NCBI GenBank assembly: GCA_001544595.2
Contig: FCOH02000035.1
Location: forward strand, 1-50,729
Direction of reading: 5' to 3'
Origin: Caballeronia peredens
GTDB lineage: Bacteria; Pseudomonadota; Gammaproteobacteria; Burkholderiales; Burkholderiaceae
Length of the DNA stretch: 50,729 nt
Position 1 is the stretch's first letter; each line of letters begins with the position of its first letter. The position numbers and the translations under genes are program-made. Shown here piece after piece: positions 17,270-26,259 of this stretch. The notes under the pieces were generated by a model. The model made no database searches and was not told the origin of the DNA. It worked only from the letters and a program-made list of their open reading frames with translations.

Positions 17270-18055
17270 TTATGCGTCGGTGAAAACGTAGTTCGTCATC
17301 GCGAGTGCGCGCTGGAACGTGCCGAGCGACTGAATGCCGAGCCGATAGTCGTCCGCCGCCGCGCCGAGCGCGCTGAAGACGGGCAGCAGATGCTCGTCGG
17401 TCGGATGCATCAGCGCGGCATGCGGCGCGCGGACGCGATAGTCGAGCAGGGCGTCGATGTCGCGTTCGGCCATGCGCTGCTCGAACCAGTCGGTGAATTC
17501 GGTTACGCGCGGATCGGCGTCTTCCGGTCGCGCGCTGAAGTCGGCCATGCGCAGATTGTGCGTTATCTGCCCCGAACCGACGATCATCACGCCGTCATCG
17601 CGCAGATCGCGCAACGCCCGCCCGATGCGGAAATGGTGCGCGGCGTCGAGGCGCGGCTGGATGGAAAGCTGCGCGACCGGCACGTCGGCGTCCGGAAACA
17701 TCAGCAGAAGCGGCACCCATGCGCCGTGGTCGAGACCGTGTTCGGCGGTCGCGGCGGCGATGCCGTGCGCACCGAGCGTCACGGCGGCGCGTCTGGCCAG
17801 ATCGGGCGCACCCGGCGCCGGATAGCGCAGGTCGTAGAGCGCGCGCGGGAAGCCGTAGAAATCGTGGATCGTCTCCGGCTGCGTGGCTATGCTTGCTACC
17901 GGCTGCGCGGTGCCCCAGTGGGCCGACAACATCAGGATGGCGCCCGGGCGCGGCAGTGTCTGCGCGAGCGAGGCGAATTCGGCGGACGGCATCGACGGGT
18001 CGATAGGCAGCGTCGGCGCGCCGTGGGAAATGAAAACGGTAGGCAGTCGGCTCAT
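17270..18055 (-). CDS. ygiD: Class III extradiol dioxygenase, DODA type (YgiD-like)
   Basis: 261 residues. Predicted cytosolic metal-dependent ring-opening dioxygenase of the LigB/DODA family, as in E. coli YgiD (4,5-DOPA extradiol dioxygenase). The probable metal ligands are visible: His11 in FISHGAP, His46 in MLSAHWG, and a C-terminal His in HPTDEHLLP near 218. HGLDHGAWVPLLLMFP near 107-122 is the conserved active-site block. The physiological substrate in bacteria is uncertain. Single gene; no linked aromatic pathway. Confidence 0.88.
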   Translation of the reverse strand: MSRLPTVFISHGAPTLPIDPSMPSAEFASLAQTLPRPGAILMLSAHWGTAQPVASIATQPETIHDFYGFPRALYDLRYPAPGAPDLARRAAVTLGAHGIAAATAEHGLDHGAWVPLLLMFPDADVPVAQLSIQPRLDAAHHFRIGRALRDLRDDGVMIVGSGQITHNLRMADFSARPEDADPRVTEFTDWFEQRMAERDIDALLDYRVRAPHAALMHPTDEHLLPVFSALGAAADDYRLGIQSLGTFQRALAMTNYVFTDA

Positions 18056-18175
18056 GGCGGCAAGTTTCCTGTGGGATCTGCCATCAATGTAGGGCCGCAG
18101 CGTGCGTTGATAAACGGCTCGTTCGGCAACGAATTATGTCGCGGCTGTTGCTAATGCGCAGCGCGTGCGACGGTG

Positions 18176-18775
18176 CTACTCGGTTTCGCCGCGCAAGCCC
18201 TGCCAGGCGGACGCGACGGGCTGCGCTAAGCCGAACAGATCGATGACGCGCGCCACCGTGTGATCGACCATGTCGTCGATGGTCGCGGGCTTCTGATAGA
18301 ACGCCGGCAGCGGCGGAAAGATCACGCCGCCCATTTCGGTGACGGCCGTCATGTTGCGCAGATGCGCGAGGTTGAGCGGCGTTTCGCGTACAAGCAGCAC
18401 AAGACGGCGGCGCTCTTTGAGCACGACGTCGGCGGCGCGGGTGATGAGATTGTCGGAGAGACCGTGCGCGATGCTCGCGAGCGTGCGCATCGAGCAGGGC
18501 GCGACGATCATGCCGTCGGTCGAAAAGGAGCCCGAAGCGATGCTCGCGCCCACGTCGCGCACGCTATGGACGACATCCGCGAGCGCGTGAACCGTGGCGC
18601 GGTCGAGATCGAGTTCGTGCTGGATATTGAGCCAGCCGGCGCTGGAGACGAGCAGATGCGTCTCGACGCCGCCCAGACGGCGCAGCGTCTCGAGCAGACG
18701 CACGCCGTAGATGGCGCCCGTTGCGCCGGTCATCGCGACGATGAGGCGTCGCTTCACGGCGGCGGGCGCGGTCAC
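18176..18775 (-). CDS. ubiX: Flavin prenyltransferase UbiX
   Basis: 199 residues. It makes prenylated FMN, the cofactor of the UbiD decarboxylase in ubiquinone synthesis. LIVAMTGATGAIYGVRLLETL at the N-terminus is the flavin-binding motif of the UbiX/Pad1 family, and SFSTDGMIVAPCSMRTLASIAHGLSDNLITRAADV is its core signature. It is the last gene of the hemA-prfA-prmC-grxD-ubiX set, 12 bases after the glutaredoxin gene. No ubiD in the window. Confidence 0.93.
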   Translation of the reverse strand: MTAPAAVKRRLIVAMTGATGAIYGVRLLETLRRLGGVETHLLVSSAGWLNIQHELDLDRATVHALADVVHSVRDVGASIASGSFSTDGMIVAPCSMRTLASIAHGLSDNLITRAADVVLKERRRLVLLVRETPLNLAHLRNMTAVTEMGGVIFPPLPAFYQKPATIDDMVDHTVARVIDLFGLAQPVASAWQGLRGETE

Positions 18776-18787
18776 GGGCGAGGGAAT

Positions 18788-19099
18788 TTAAGCGGCGGCG
18801 AAAAGCTGTTGCAGCTCACCGGACTGATACATCTCCATCATGATGTCCGAACCGCCGATGAACTCGCCGTTCACGTAAAGCTGCGGAATGGTCGGCCAGT
18901 TGGAGAATTCCTTGATGCCCTGGCGGATGCCGTCGTCTTCGAGCACGTTGACGGTCGTGATCTGATCGACGCCGCATGCCTTGAGCACCTGGATCGCGCG
19001 GCCCGAGAAGCCGCACATCGGGAATTGCGCCGTGCCCTTCATGAAGAGGACGACGGGGTTCGAGTCGACGATTTGCTTGATGCGTTCTTGCGTATCCAT
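18788..19099 (-). CDS. grxD: Monothiol glutaredoxin, Grx4 family
   Basis: 103 residues. FMKGTAQFPMCGFSGRAIQVL contains the monothiol CGFS active site (Cys29) of Grx4-type glutaredoxins, which bind and transfer [2Fe-2S] clusters with glutathione. WPTIPQLYVNGEFIGGSDIMMEM is the conserved glutathione-binding half. Its position behind hemA/prfA/prmC is typical of Burkholderiales. Confidence 0.94.
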   Translation of the reverse strand: MDTQERIKQIVDSNPVVLFMKGTAQFPMCGFSGRAIQVLKACGVDQITTVNVLEDDGIRQGIKEFSNWPTIPQLYVNGEFIGGSDIMMEMYQSGELQQLFAAA

Positions 19100-19185
19100 G
19101 GCGTTCCTGCGCGTGTATGTCGGAGGGGACTAATGGTTGAAATGATAGCGGATTTCCCTTCGCCGGGCTGATCACGCCCGGGCGC

Positions 19186-20022
19186 TCAGGCGGTGAAGCG
19201 TCCGCCGGAGCAGCGTTCGATGCCGGCGAGATCGCGCATCGAGCGCACGTCGCTGAAGCCGCGCGCCGCGAGCAGCCGGCGCACGGCGTCCGCCTGATCG
19301 TAGCCGTGCTCGAGCCACAGCGCGCCCTCGTTCGCGAGCAGAAACGGCGCGCGCTCGATGATGACGCGGATGGCCGAGAGGCCGTCGGCGTCGTCCGTGA
19401 GTGCGCCGCGCGGCTCGAAGCGCAGATCGCCCTGATCGAGATGCGGGTCGTCGCTCGCGATATACGGCGGATTGCTGACGATCGCTTCGAACAGCAGCGA
19501 CGGGTCGATGTTCGCGGTCCAGTCGCTTTCCACGAACGTGATCGGGCCGCCGGCGCGGTGCTCGTCGAGCAGGGCCCGCGCATTGCCGCGCGCGACGTCG
19601 AGTGCCGCCGGCGAACGATCGACGGCCCACACGCGTGCATCGGGCCGCGCATGCGCGATCGACACCGCGATGGCGCCGGTTCCGGTGCCGAGATCGAGCA
19701 CGCGCGCACCCGGCTTCGCGCCGATGACGTCGAGCGCGATTTCCACGAGCAATTCGGTTTCCGGGCGCGGAATCAGCACATCGGGCGTGACATCGAAATC
19801 GAGGCCGAAGAATTCGCGCTTGCCGGTCAGTTGCGCAATCGGTTCGCCCGCCGTGCGCCGCTCGGCGAGCGCTTCGAAACGCGCGACGGAAGCGGCGTCG
19901 AGCGCTTCCTGATCGCGCGTGATCAGCTCCGTGCGTCGCCAGCCGAGCACGTGCATCAACAGAATGCGCGCTTCGAGCGGCGGCAGTCCGCACGCCCGCA
20001 GCAGCCCGGCTGCGGTGCTCAC
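19186..20022 (-). CDS. prmC: Release factor glutamine methyltransferase PrmC
   Basis: 278 residues from GTG 20022, which overlaps the prfA stop (GTGA), so translation is coupled. It methylates the Gln of the GGQ motif in RF1/RF2. The N-terminal helical domain is followed by a SAM-binding motif, RVLDLGTGTGAIAVSIA, and the catalytic NPPY in FEAIVSNPPYIAS. The frame is open further upstream but that lies inside prfA. Its neighbour prfA encodes its substrate. Confidence 0.93.
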   Translation of the reverse strand: MSTAAGLLRACGLPPLEARILLMHVLGWRRTELITRDQEALDAASVARFEALAERRTAGEPIAQLTGKREFFGLDFDVTPDVLIPRPETELLVEIALDVIGAKPGARVLDLGTGTGAIAVSIAHARPDARVWAVDRSPAALDVARGNARALLDEHRAGGPITFVESDWTANIDPSLLFEAIVSNPPYIASDDPHLDQGDLRFEPRGALTDDADGLSAIRVIIERAPFLLANEGALWLEHGYDQADAVRRLLAARGFSDVRSMRDLAGIERCSGGRFTA

Positions 20023-21101
20023 TCCGTTTCCCCGAGCGCCGCGAGCTGCTCGGCCTGATGCTCGGAAACGAGCGCGCCGATGAGTTCGTCGATATCGCCG
20101 TCCATGATGTATTCGAGCTTGTACAAGGTCAGGTTGATGCGGTGATCCGTCATGCGCCCTTGCGGAAAGTTGTACGTGCGGATGCGCTCGGAGCGGTCGC
20201 CCGAGCCGATCAAACTCTTGCGCGTCGCGGCTTCCTTCGCGTGCTGCTCGTGATACTGCTTGTCCTTGATGCGCGCGGCGAGCACCTTGAGCGCGCGATC
20301 CTTGTTCTTGTGCTGCGAGCGGTCGTCCTGACATTCGACGACGATGCCCGTCGGCAAGTGCGTGACGCGCACCGCCGAATCCGTCTTGTTGATGTGCTGG
20401 CCGCCCGCGCCGGACGCGCGAAACGTATCGATGCGCAGATCGGCCGGATTGATCACGACTTCGCTGATTTCATCGGCTTCCGGCATCACCGCGACCGTGC
20501 ACGCGGAGGTGTGGATGCGCCCCTGCGTTTCCGTCGCCGGCACGCGCTGCACGCGATGTCCGCCCGACTCGAACTTGAGCCGCGAGAACGCGCCTTGCCC
20601 CGCGATGCGCACGATCACTTCCTTGTAGCCGCCGAGATCCGACACGCTTTCGGACATCGTCTCCGCGGTCCAGCGGTTGCGCTCCGCGTAACGCAGATAC
20701 ATGCGCAGCAGATCGCCCGCGAACAGCGCGGATTCGTCGCCGCCCGTGCCCGCGCGGATTTCGATGAAGATGTTGCGCTCGTCGTTCGGGTCTTTCGGCA
20801 GCAGCATTGTCTGCAGATCGCTTTCGATCTTCGCCATGCGCTCGCGCGCCTCGCCGATTTCCTCTTCGGCGAAATCGCGCATCGACGGATCGGAGAGCAG
20901 TTCCTGCGCGGTGGCTTCGTCGGTGAGCGCCTGTCGCCAGAGCGCGTATTGATCGACGATCGGGCTGATTTCCGCGTGCTCGCGCGTGAGCTTGCGATAT
21001 TGGTCCATGTCGGACGTCACGTCTTCGCGGCTCAATAGTTCGTTGAGATCGACCTGCCTTCTTGCAAGCTGGTCGAGCTTGCTTTGCATGCTCGTTTTCA
21101 T
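20019..21101 (-). CDS. prfA: Peptide chain release factor 1
   Basis: 360 residues from ATG 21101, the same length as E. coli RF1; start MKTSMQSKLDQLARR. It reads UAA/UAG stop codons. GTGGDESALFAGDLLRMY begins the core domain; the catalytic GGQ is in RASGAGGQHINKTDSAVR; the stop-codon recognition region includes VQRVPATETQGRIHTSACTVAVMPE. Upstream neighbour hemA; downstream prmC methylates the GGQ glutamine. Confidence 0.96.
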   Translation of the reverse strand: MKTSMQSKLDQLARRQVDLNELLSREDVTSDMDQYRKLTREHAEISPIVDQYALWRQALTDEATAQELLSDPSMRDFAEEEIGEARERMAKIESDLQTMLLPKDPNDERNIFIEIRAGTGGDESALFAGDLLRMYLRYAERNRWTAETMSESVSDLGGYKEVIVRIAGQGAFSRLKFESGGHRVQRVPATETQGRIHTSACTVAVMPEADEISEVVINPADLRIDTFRASGAGGQHINKTDSAVRVTHLPTGIVVECQDDRSQHKNKDRALKVLAARIKDKQYHEQHAKEAATRKSLIGSGDRSERIRTYNFPQGRMTDHRINLTLYKLEYIMDGDIDELIGALVSEHQAEQLAALGETE

Positions 21102-21197
21102 CGGGCGGAGATGGCGCGGCGAGCGCCAGGAATTACTGCAATCGGGGAAGCTTCCGCGCGGGGCGCGGAGCATTTGAGAATAGCAAAAGGAAGGCCG

Positions 21198-22502
21198 CTA
21201 ACGGTCCGACGAATTCGACGGATCGGAGGACGAACCGTGGCGGTAGAAGCCGCTCATCAGGTCGATGAGCTGCGTGCGTTCCTCGCGGCTCGCGCGGTTG
21301 AGCGCGTGCGTGGGACCGTGGATCAGCTTGTTGGTGAGCGACTGCGACAGCGCTTCGAGCACGGCGGCGGGATCGTCGCCGCGCAGGAGCATCTTGCGGG
21401 CGCGGTCGAGTTCGGCGCGGCGCAGCGCGTCTGCCTGCGTGTGCATGTGACGGATGACCGGCACGATGCTGCGCGCATCCAGCCACTGCATGAAGTTCTG
21501 CACGCGCGTCTCGATGATGGCTTCCGCCTGCGCGACGGCCGCCTGACGCGACGCGTTGCCTTCGCGGACGATCGCGCCGAGGTCGTCGACGGTATAGAGG
21601 AACACGTCGTGCAGATTGCCGACTTCCGGCTCGATGTCGCGCGGCACGGCGAGATCGACCATGAAGATCGGCCGATGGCGGCGCGCGCGCACCGCACGTT
21701 CCATCGCGCCGAGACCGATGATCGGCAAGGTGGACGCCGTGCACGACACGATGATGTCGAACTCGTGCATGCGCGCGGGCAGCTCGGACAGCGGAATCGC
21801 GCGGCCGTTGAAGCGTCCGGCAAGCTTTTCGCCGCGCTCGGCCGTGCGGTTCGCGACGACCAGTTCACGCGGATTCTGCGCGGCGAAATGCGTGGCGCAG
21901 AGTTCGATCATTTCGCCCGCGCCGATGAACAGCACGCGCTGGCCGGAAATATTCTCGAAGATGCGCTGCGCGAGGCGCACGGCGGCGGCGGCCATCGACA
22001 CGGACTGCGCGCCGATTTCCGTGGTCGTCCGCACTTCCTTCGCGACGGCGAAGGTGCGCTGGAACAACTGGTTGAGATACGTGCCGAGCGCGCCGGCTTC
22101 CGACGCGGTGCGCACCGCATCCTTCATTTGTCCGACGATTTGCGTCTCGCCGAGGACCATCGAATCGAGCCCCGATGCGACGCGAAACGCGTGCCGCACC
22201 GCTTCCGACTGCGGCAGCGCGTACACGTGCGGCGCGAGTTCCGGAACCGCGATGCCGTGATACTGCGACAGCCACTGGATGGCCGCCTCGCGGGCCGCGC
22301 TGTCGTCGGTCGCGCAATAGAGTTCGGTGCGATTGCAGGTCGAAAGGATCGCCGCTTCGGGCGATACCTTCGCGAGCGGTCCGAGCCAGATGTCCTTCAA
22401 TGCGCCCAGCGCGGGTTTGATCTGTTCGAGCGGAAACGCCACGCGTTCGCGCAGGGCGACAGGCGCAGTGTGGTGGTTGATTCCGATCGTGAGGAGCTGC
22501 AT
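21198..22502 (-). CDS. hemA: Glutamyl-tRNA reductase
   Basis: 434 residues from ATG 22502 (start MQLLTIGINHHTAPVALRER). It reduces glutamyl-tRNA to glutamate-1-semialdehyde, the first step of C5-pathway haem synthesis. GINHHTAP and the catalytic Cys56 in ILSTCNRTELYC are clear; GLDSMVLGETQIVGQMK and the NADPH-binding VLFIGAGEM follow. First gene of the leftward operon. A TATAAT box lies about 55 bases upstream. Confidence 0.96.
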   Translation of the reverse strand: MQLLTIGINHHTAPVALRERVAFPLEQIKPALGALKDIWLGPLAKVSPEAAILSTCNRTELYCATDDSAAREAAIQWLSQYHGIAVPELAPHVYALPQSEAVRHAFRVASGLDSMVLGETQIVGQMKDAVRTASEAGALGTYLNQLFQRTFAVAKEVRTTTEIGAQSVSMAAAAVRLAQRIFENISGQRVLFIGAGEMIELCATHFAAQNPRELVVANRTAERGEKLAGRFNGRAIPLSELPARMHEFDIIVSCTASTLPIIGLGAMERAVRARRHRPIFMVDLAVPRDIEPEVGNLHDVFLYTVDDLGAIVREGNASRQAAVAQAEAIIETRVQNFMQWLDARSIVPVIRHMHTQADALRRAELDRARKMLLRGDDPAAVLEALSQSLTNKLIHGPTHALNRASREERTQLIDLMSGFYRHGSSSDPSNSSDR

Positions 22503-22861
22503 TGTTTTGGACGATGCTTTCGGCCTAAGCCGACGGCCTTTCAGATAGCCCAATATTATAGCGTTTCGCGGATTTGTTCATTTATAGGTGCTATTTGGGG
22601 GCGGACTGAGGCTCGATTCTCTGCGAGCCTTGTCTGGCGCGGGAATGCAGCGTTTTCGCCGGCGCTTTCGAACGCGGCCGATCGCCGCACCGCGCCGATG
22701 CCAACGGGCGCCGTCTCGAAAAATGCCCAATCTTGCCAGCGCCGAATCCGGCCCCTAAACTCATCGGCTTACATCTTCCGCCGTCAGGCCGGACCCAGCA
22801 TGCCACGTATTTCGACCGCCGTATTTTCCGGACCATCGAACCCGACGGAGCGCCGCCGCTG
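22503..22861. other. 359-base divergent intergenic region (hemA promoter)
   Basis: Besides the hemA -10 box near 22555 I see no gene or strong repeat. The open frames here lack homology signals. The right end should carry the promoter and leader of the small membrane protein gene. Confidence 0.5.
22555..22560 (-). promoter_or_regulatory. Probable -10 box of the hemA operon
   Basis: A perfect TATAAT on the minus strand, 53 bases before the hemA ATG. The -35 region at 16-17 bases is poor (AATGAA/AAATGA), so an activator or extended -10 contact may be needed. Confidence 0.5.
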
Positions 22862-23134
22862 ATGGGCTGGATCGGACTGATCTTCCTGGGCGCGGTGATC
22901 GGCGCGTCGGGCTGGTGGCTGCATCCGCTGCGGCGCGCGGGGCGCGTCGGCCGAGGTCCGGCGGGGCGTATCTGGACCGCGATCGCGGCTGGCATACTGG
23001 CGACGATCGTCGCGCGCATGCTCGGCAATCTCGTCGACGTGTATCACGACGGCGACACGCTCGAATGGCTCGCGTGCGCGCTGTTCGCGCTGCTCGTCGT
23101 GACGACGACAGTCGGACTGGCGGCGCGCCGCTGA
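22862..23134 (+). CDS. Small membrane protein, GlsB/YeaQ/YmgE-like
   Basis: 90 residues from ATG 22862, preceded by GGAG. MGWIGLIFLGAVIGASGWWLHPLRR resembles the start of the YeaQ/YmgE (transglycosylase-associated) family, though the glycine-rich repeat is less regular. About three hydrophobic segments (3-20, 40-58, 70-87) predict an inner-membrane protein. Function unknown. The frame is open upstream to 22733, but the membrane-protein start fits the family better. Confidence 0.7.
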   Translation: MGWIGLIFLGAVIGASGWWLHPLRRAGRVGRGPAGRIWTAIAAGILATIVARMLGNLVDVYHDGDTLEWLACALFALLVVTTTVGLAARR

Positions 23135-23227
23135 TCTTTTTTCTGGCGGACGGCGGGTGATCCTCGCCATCGGCCGTGCAATTCGTTGCATTTTGTGCCC
23201 CACGCGGGCTTTCAAGCAGGTGACTCC

Positions 23228-25057
23228 ATGAACGATCGCATCGCAAATCCGGGCACGCCCGAGCCCGCCACCTTCGCCCGGCGCATCGAGTCGCTGCGCG
23301 GCCAGATGGCGCTCGAAAACCTCGCCGCCGTGCTCATTCCGTCCGCCGATCCGCATCTTTCCGAATATCTACCGGAGCGCTGGCAAGGGCGTCAGTGGCT
23401 CTCGGGCTTCACCGGCTCGGTCGGCACGCTCGTCGTGACGGCGGATTTCGCGGGCGTCTGGGTCGACAGCCGCTACTGGACGCAGGCCGAAGCGCAACTC
23501 GCCGGCACCGGCATCGCGCTCATGAAAATGACGGGCGGCCAGCTGACGGCGCCGCACATCGACTGGCTCGCGGAGAACGTGCCGTCGGGCGCGGTCGTCG
23601 CGGTCGACGGCAGCGTGCTCGGCGTCGCGGCGGCGCGCGCGTTGTCCGACGCGCTCACGGCCCGCGGCGTCGTCCTGCGCACGGATCTCGACTTGCTGGA
23701 TGCCGTTTGGCCCGCGCGGCCCGGTCTGCCGGACGCGCCGGTCTACGAACACGCCGCGCCGCATGCGAGCGTCGCGCGCGCGGACAAGCTCGCGCAGGTG
23801 CGCGCGGCGATGCGCGCGAAGGACGCGCAATGGCACTTCGTCTCCACGCTCGACGATCTCGCGTGGATCTTCAATCTGCGCGGCGGCGACGTGAGCTACA
23901 ACCCGGTTTTCGTCGCGCACGCGCTGATCGGGCTCGATGACGCCGTCGTCTTCGTCGGCGACGGCAAGGTCCCGGCGGCGCTCGCCGAATCGCTCGCGCG
24001 CGACGGCGTGCGGATCGCGCCTTACGCCGACGCGCCGCGCGCGCTCGCGTCGCTGGCGGCGGGCACGACGCTGCTGATCGATCCGCGCCGCATCACGCAT
24101 GGTCTGCTGGAGCAAGTGCCGTCGTCGGTGAAGCTCGTCGAGGCGGTGAATCCGTCGACGTTCGCCAAGTCGCGCAAGACCGCGGCCGAGGCTGAGCACA
24201 TCCGCGCGACGATGGAGCAGGACGGCGCCGCGCTCGCCGAATTCTTCGCATGGTTCGAAGACGCGCTCGGCCGCGAGCGCATCACGGAGCTGACCATCGA
24301 CGAGAAGCTGACCGCCGCCCGCGCGCGCCGGCCGGGCTTCGTCACGCTCTCCTTTGCCACCATCGCGGGCTTCAACGCCAACGGCGCGATGCCGCATTAC
24401 CGCGCGACCGAGGCGTCGCATGCGGTGATCGAAGGCAACGGGCTCCTGCTGATCGATTCGGGCGGTCAGTATCTCAGCGGCACGACCGACATCACGCGCG
24501 TCGTGCCCATCGGCGAGATCACGGCGGAGCATCGGCGCGATTTCACGATCGTGCTGAAAGGCACGATGGCGCTGTCGCGCGCGCGTTTTCCGCGCGGCAT
24601 CCGCTCGCCGATGCTCGATTCGATCGCGCGCGCCCCGATCTGGGAAGCGGGCGCGGACTACGGTCACGGCACGGGACACGGCGTCGGCTACTTCCTGAAC
24701 GTGCATGAAGGCCCGCAGGTGATTTCGCACTACGCGCCCGCCGAGCCGTGGACGGCCATGGAAGAAGGCATGATCACGTCGATCGAGCCGGGCATCTACC
24801 GGCCGGGCAAGTGGGGCATCCGCATCGAAAATCTCGTGATGAATCAGGCCGCGGGCAAGACCGAGTTCGGCGATTTCCTCGAATTCGAGACGCTGACGCT
24901 GTGCCCGATCGATACGCGCTGCATCGAGTTGTCGCTGTTGCGTGAGGACGAGCGCGCGTGGCTGAACGCGTATCACGAAACGGTGCGGCGGCGCGTGTCG
25001 CCGCACGTGTCCGGAAAGGCGCTGGCGTGGCTCGAGGCGCGGACGAAAGCGATCTGA
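23228..25057 (+). CDS. pepP: Xaa-Pro aminopeptidase (M24B, aminopeptidase P)
   Basis: 609 residues from ATG 23228. It removes N-terminal residues before proline. Two creatinase-like N-terminal domains (about 15-310) precede the pita-bread catalytic domain. The dinuclear metal ligands are visible in order: Asp in LLIDSGGQY, Asp in GTTDITRVV, His in HGTGHGVGYFLNVHE, Glu in SIEPGIY and Glu in RIENLVM. The ~600-residue form matches the eukaryotic XPNPEP1-like and Burkholderiaceae type rather than E. coli PepP (441). It is followed after 12 bases by the isochorismatase gene. The symbol is by family. Confidence 0.92.
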   Translation: MNDRIANPGTPEPATFARRIESLRGQMALENLAAVLIPSADPHLSEYLPERWQGRQWLSGFTGSVGTLVVTADFAGVWVDSRYWTQAEAQLAGTGIALMKMTGGQLTAPHIDWLAENVPSGAVVAVDGSVLGVAAARALSDALTARGVVLRTDLDLLDAVWPARPGLPDAPVYEHAAPHASVARADKLAQVRAAMRAKDAQWHFVSTLDDLAWIFNLRGGDVSYNPVFVAHALIGLDDAVVFVGDGKVPAALAESLARDGVRIAPYADAPRALASLAAGTTLLIDPRRITHGLLEQVPSSVKLVEAVNPSTFAKSRKTAAEAEHIRATMEQDGAALAEFFAWFEDALGRERITELTIDEKLTAARARRPGFVTLSFATIAGFNANGAMPHYRATEASHAVIEGNGLLLIDSGGQYLSGTTDITRVVPIGEITAEHRRDFTIVLKGTMALSRARFPRGIRSPMLDSIARAPIWEAGADYGHGTGHGVGYFLNVHEGPQVISHYAPAEPWTAMEEGMITSIEPGIYRPGKWGIRIENLVMNQAAGKTEFGDFLEFETLTLCPIDTRCIELSLLREDERAWLNAYHETVRRRVSPHVSGKALAWLEARTKAI

Positions 25058-25069
25058 TGCGAGGCGTTC

Positions 25070-25621
25070 ATGACTAAAACGGCAGTCATTGTGATCGACG
25101 TGCAGCAGATGTTCTTCGGCGGTGCGCAACCCGCGTATCGCGCCGCCGAGGTCATCGACGGAATCAACCGCCTGACGGCAGCGGCGCGGCGTGCGGGCGC
25201 GCCGGTTTTCATCGTCCAGCACGAAAGCGACGCGAACGGACCGCTCGCGCGCGGCAGCGACGGCTGGCAACTGCCCACCGCGCTCGATCGAGAGGCGAGC
25301 GAAGGATTCGTCCATAAAACGGTTGGCGACGCGTTTCACGGCACGGCGCTGGAACAAGACCTTCGCGAGCAGGATGTCGGGAGCGTCGTGCTGTGCGGCT
25401 ACGCGTCGGAATTCTGCGTCAATGCGACGGCGCGGCGCGCCGAGCTGCTGGGCTTGCGCACGATCATCGCGTCCGACATCCACACGACCGCCGACAAGCC
25501 TCACCTCGCCGCGGGGAAAATCGTCGAGCACCAGAACTTCGTCTGGTTGCATTCATCGATGACCGGCAAGGGCGTGAACGTGCGCCCACTTAACGACATT
25601 TTGCAGACGGAGTTCGCATGA
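25070..25621 (+). CDS. Isochorismatase family cysteine hydrolase
   Basis: 183 residues. The catalytic triad of the family is visible: Asp10 in VIVIDVQQMFF, Lys83 in FVHKTVGDAF and Cys116 in CGYASEFCVNAT. Members include nicotinamidases, N-carbamoylsarcosine amidases and others; the substrate is not determined. The stop overlaps the next ATG (ATGA at 25618-25621), so it is translationally coupled to the HAD hydrolase. Confidence 0.88.
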   Translation: MTKTAVIVIDVQQMFFGGAQPAYRAAEVIDGINRLTAAARRAGAPVFIVQHESDANGPLARGSDGWQLPTALDREASEGFVHKTVGDAFHGTALEQDLREQDVGSVVLCGYASEFCVNATARRAELLGLRTIIASDIHTTADKPHLAAGKIVEHQNFVWLHSSMTGKGVNVRPLNDILQTEFA

Positions 25622-26241
25622 GCATCAAGGCAGTCGTGTTCGATTTCGGCGGCGTGCTGATCGACTGGAACCGGGACTATCTCTACAAGCAACTGATTCC
25701 CGACGAAACCGAGCGCCGCTGGTTTCTCGACAATGTCTGCAAGATGGATTGGGTCGTGCAGCAGGACGGCGGGCAGAGTATCGAAGAAGGCACGGCCGAG
25801 CTGATCGCGCTTCATCCCGGGCATGAGGCGCTGATTCGCGCTTTCTACGCGCGCTGGCCGGAGATGGTGTCGGGCGTGCTGGAAGAGGGCGTCGCGCTGG
25901 TCGATCGGCTGGACGCCGCGGGCGTGCCGCTCTTCGGCCTGACGAACTGGTCGGCGGAAACTTTTCCGTACGCGTGGGAGCGCTTCGACGTGCTGCGCAA
26001 GTTCCGCGAAATCGTCGTGTCGGGGCGCGTCGGGATCATCAAACCCGATCCGCAGATCTTCGCGCTGATGCATGCCGACATCGACAGGCATCTGCCGGGC
26101 GTTCAGGCCGGCGAACTCGTCTTCATCGACGACAACCTGAAGAACGCGCAAGCCGCGAGTGCGCTCGGCTGGCACGGCGTGCACTACACGGGCGCGGCGG
26201 AAACCGAAAGCAGGCTGCGCGCGCTGAACCTGCCCGTCTGA
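25618..26241 (+). CDS. HAD-IA family hydrolase (YihX-like)
   Basis: 207 residues. HAD motif I is VFDFGGVLIDW with nucleophile Asp9; motif II is LTNWS; the motif III Lys is in GIIKPDP; motif IV is FIDDNLKNAQAA. The Gly at nucleophile+2 instead of Asp is seen in the YihX group of sugar phosphatases (glucose-1-phosphate) and haloacid dehalogenase relatives. Probably a small-molecule phosphatase; the substrate is unknown. Last gene of the pepP-isochorismatase-HAD set, convergent with the next gene. Confidence 0.87.
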   Translation: MSIKAVVFDFGGVLIDWNRDYLYKQLIPDETERRWFLDNVCKMDWVVQQDGGQSIEEGTAELIALHPGHEALIRAFYARWPEMVSGVLEEGVALVDRLDAAGVPLFGLTNWSAETFPYAWERFDVLRKFREIVVSGRVGIIKPDPQIFALMHADIDRHLPGVQAGELVFIDDNLKNAQAASALGWHGVHYTGAAETESRLRALNLPV

Positions 26242-26259
26242 AGCTCCGGCGGCGGCGCG

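Noticed and set aside
23369..25552. 727-codon open frame antisense to the Xaa-Pro aminopeptidase
   Set aside because: It is a shadow of a well-supported metallopeptidase gene, with no recognisable domain.
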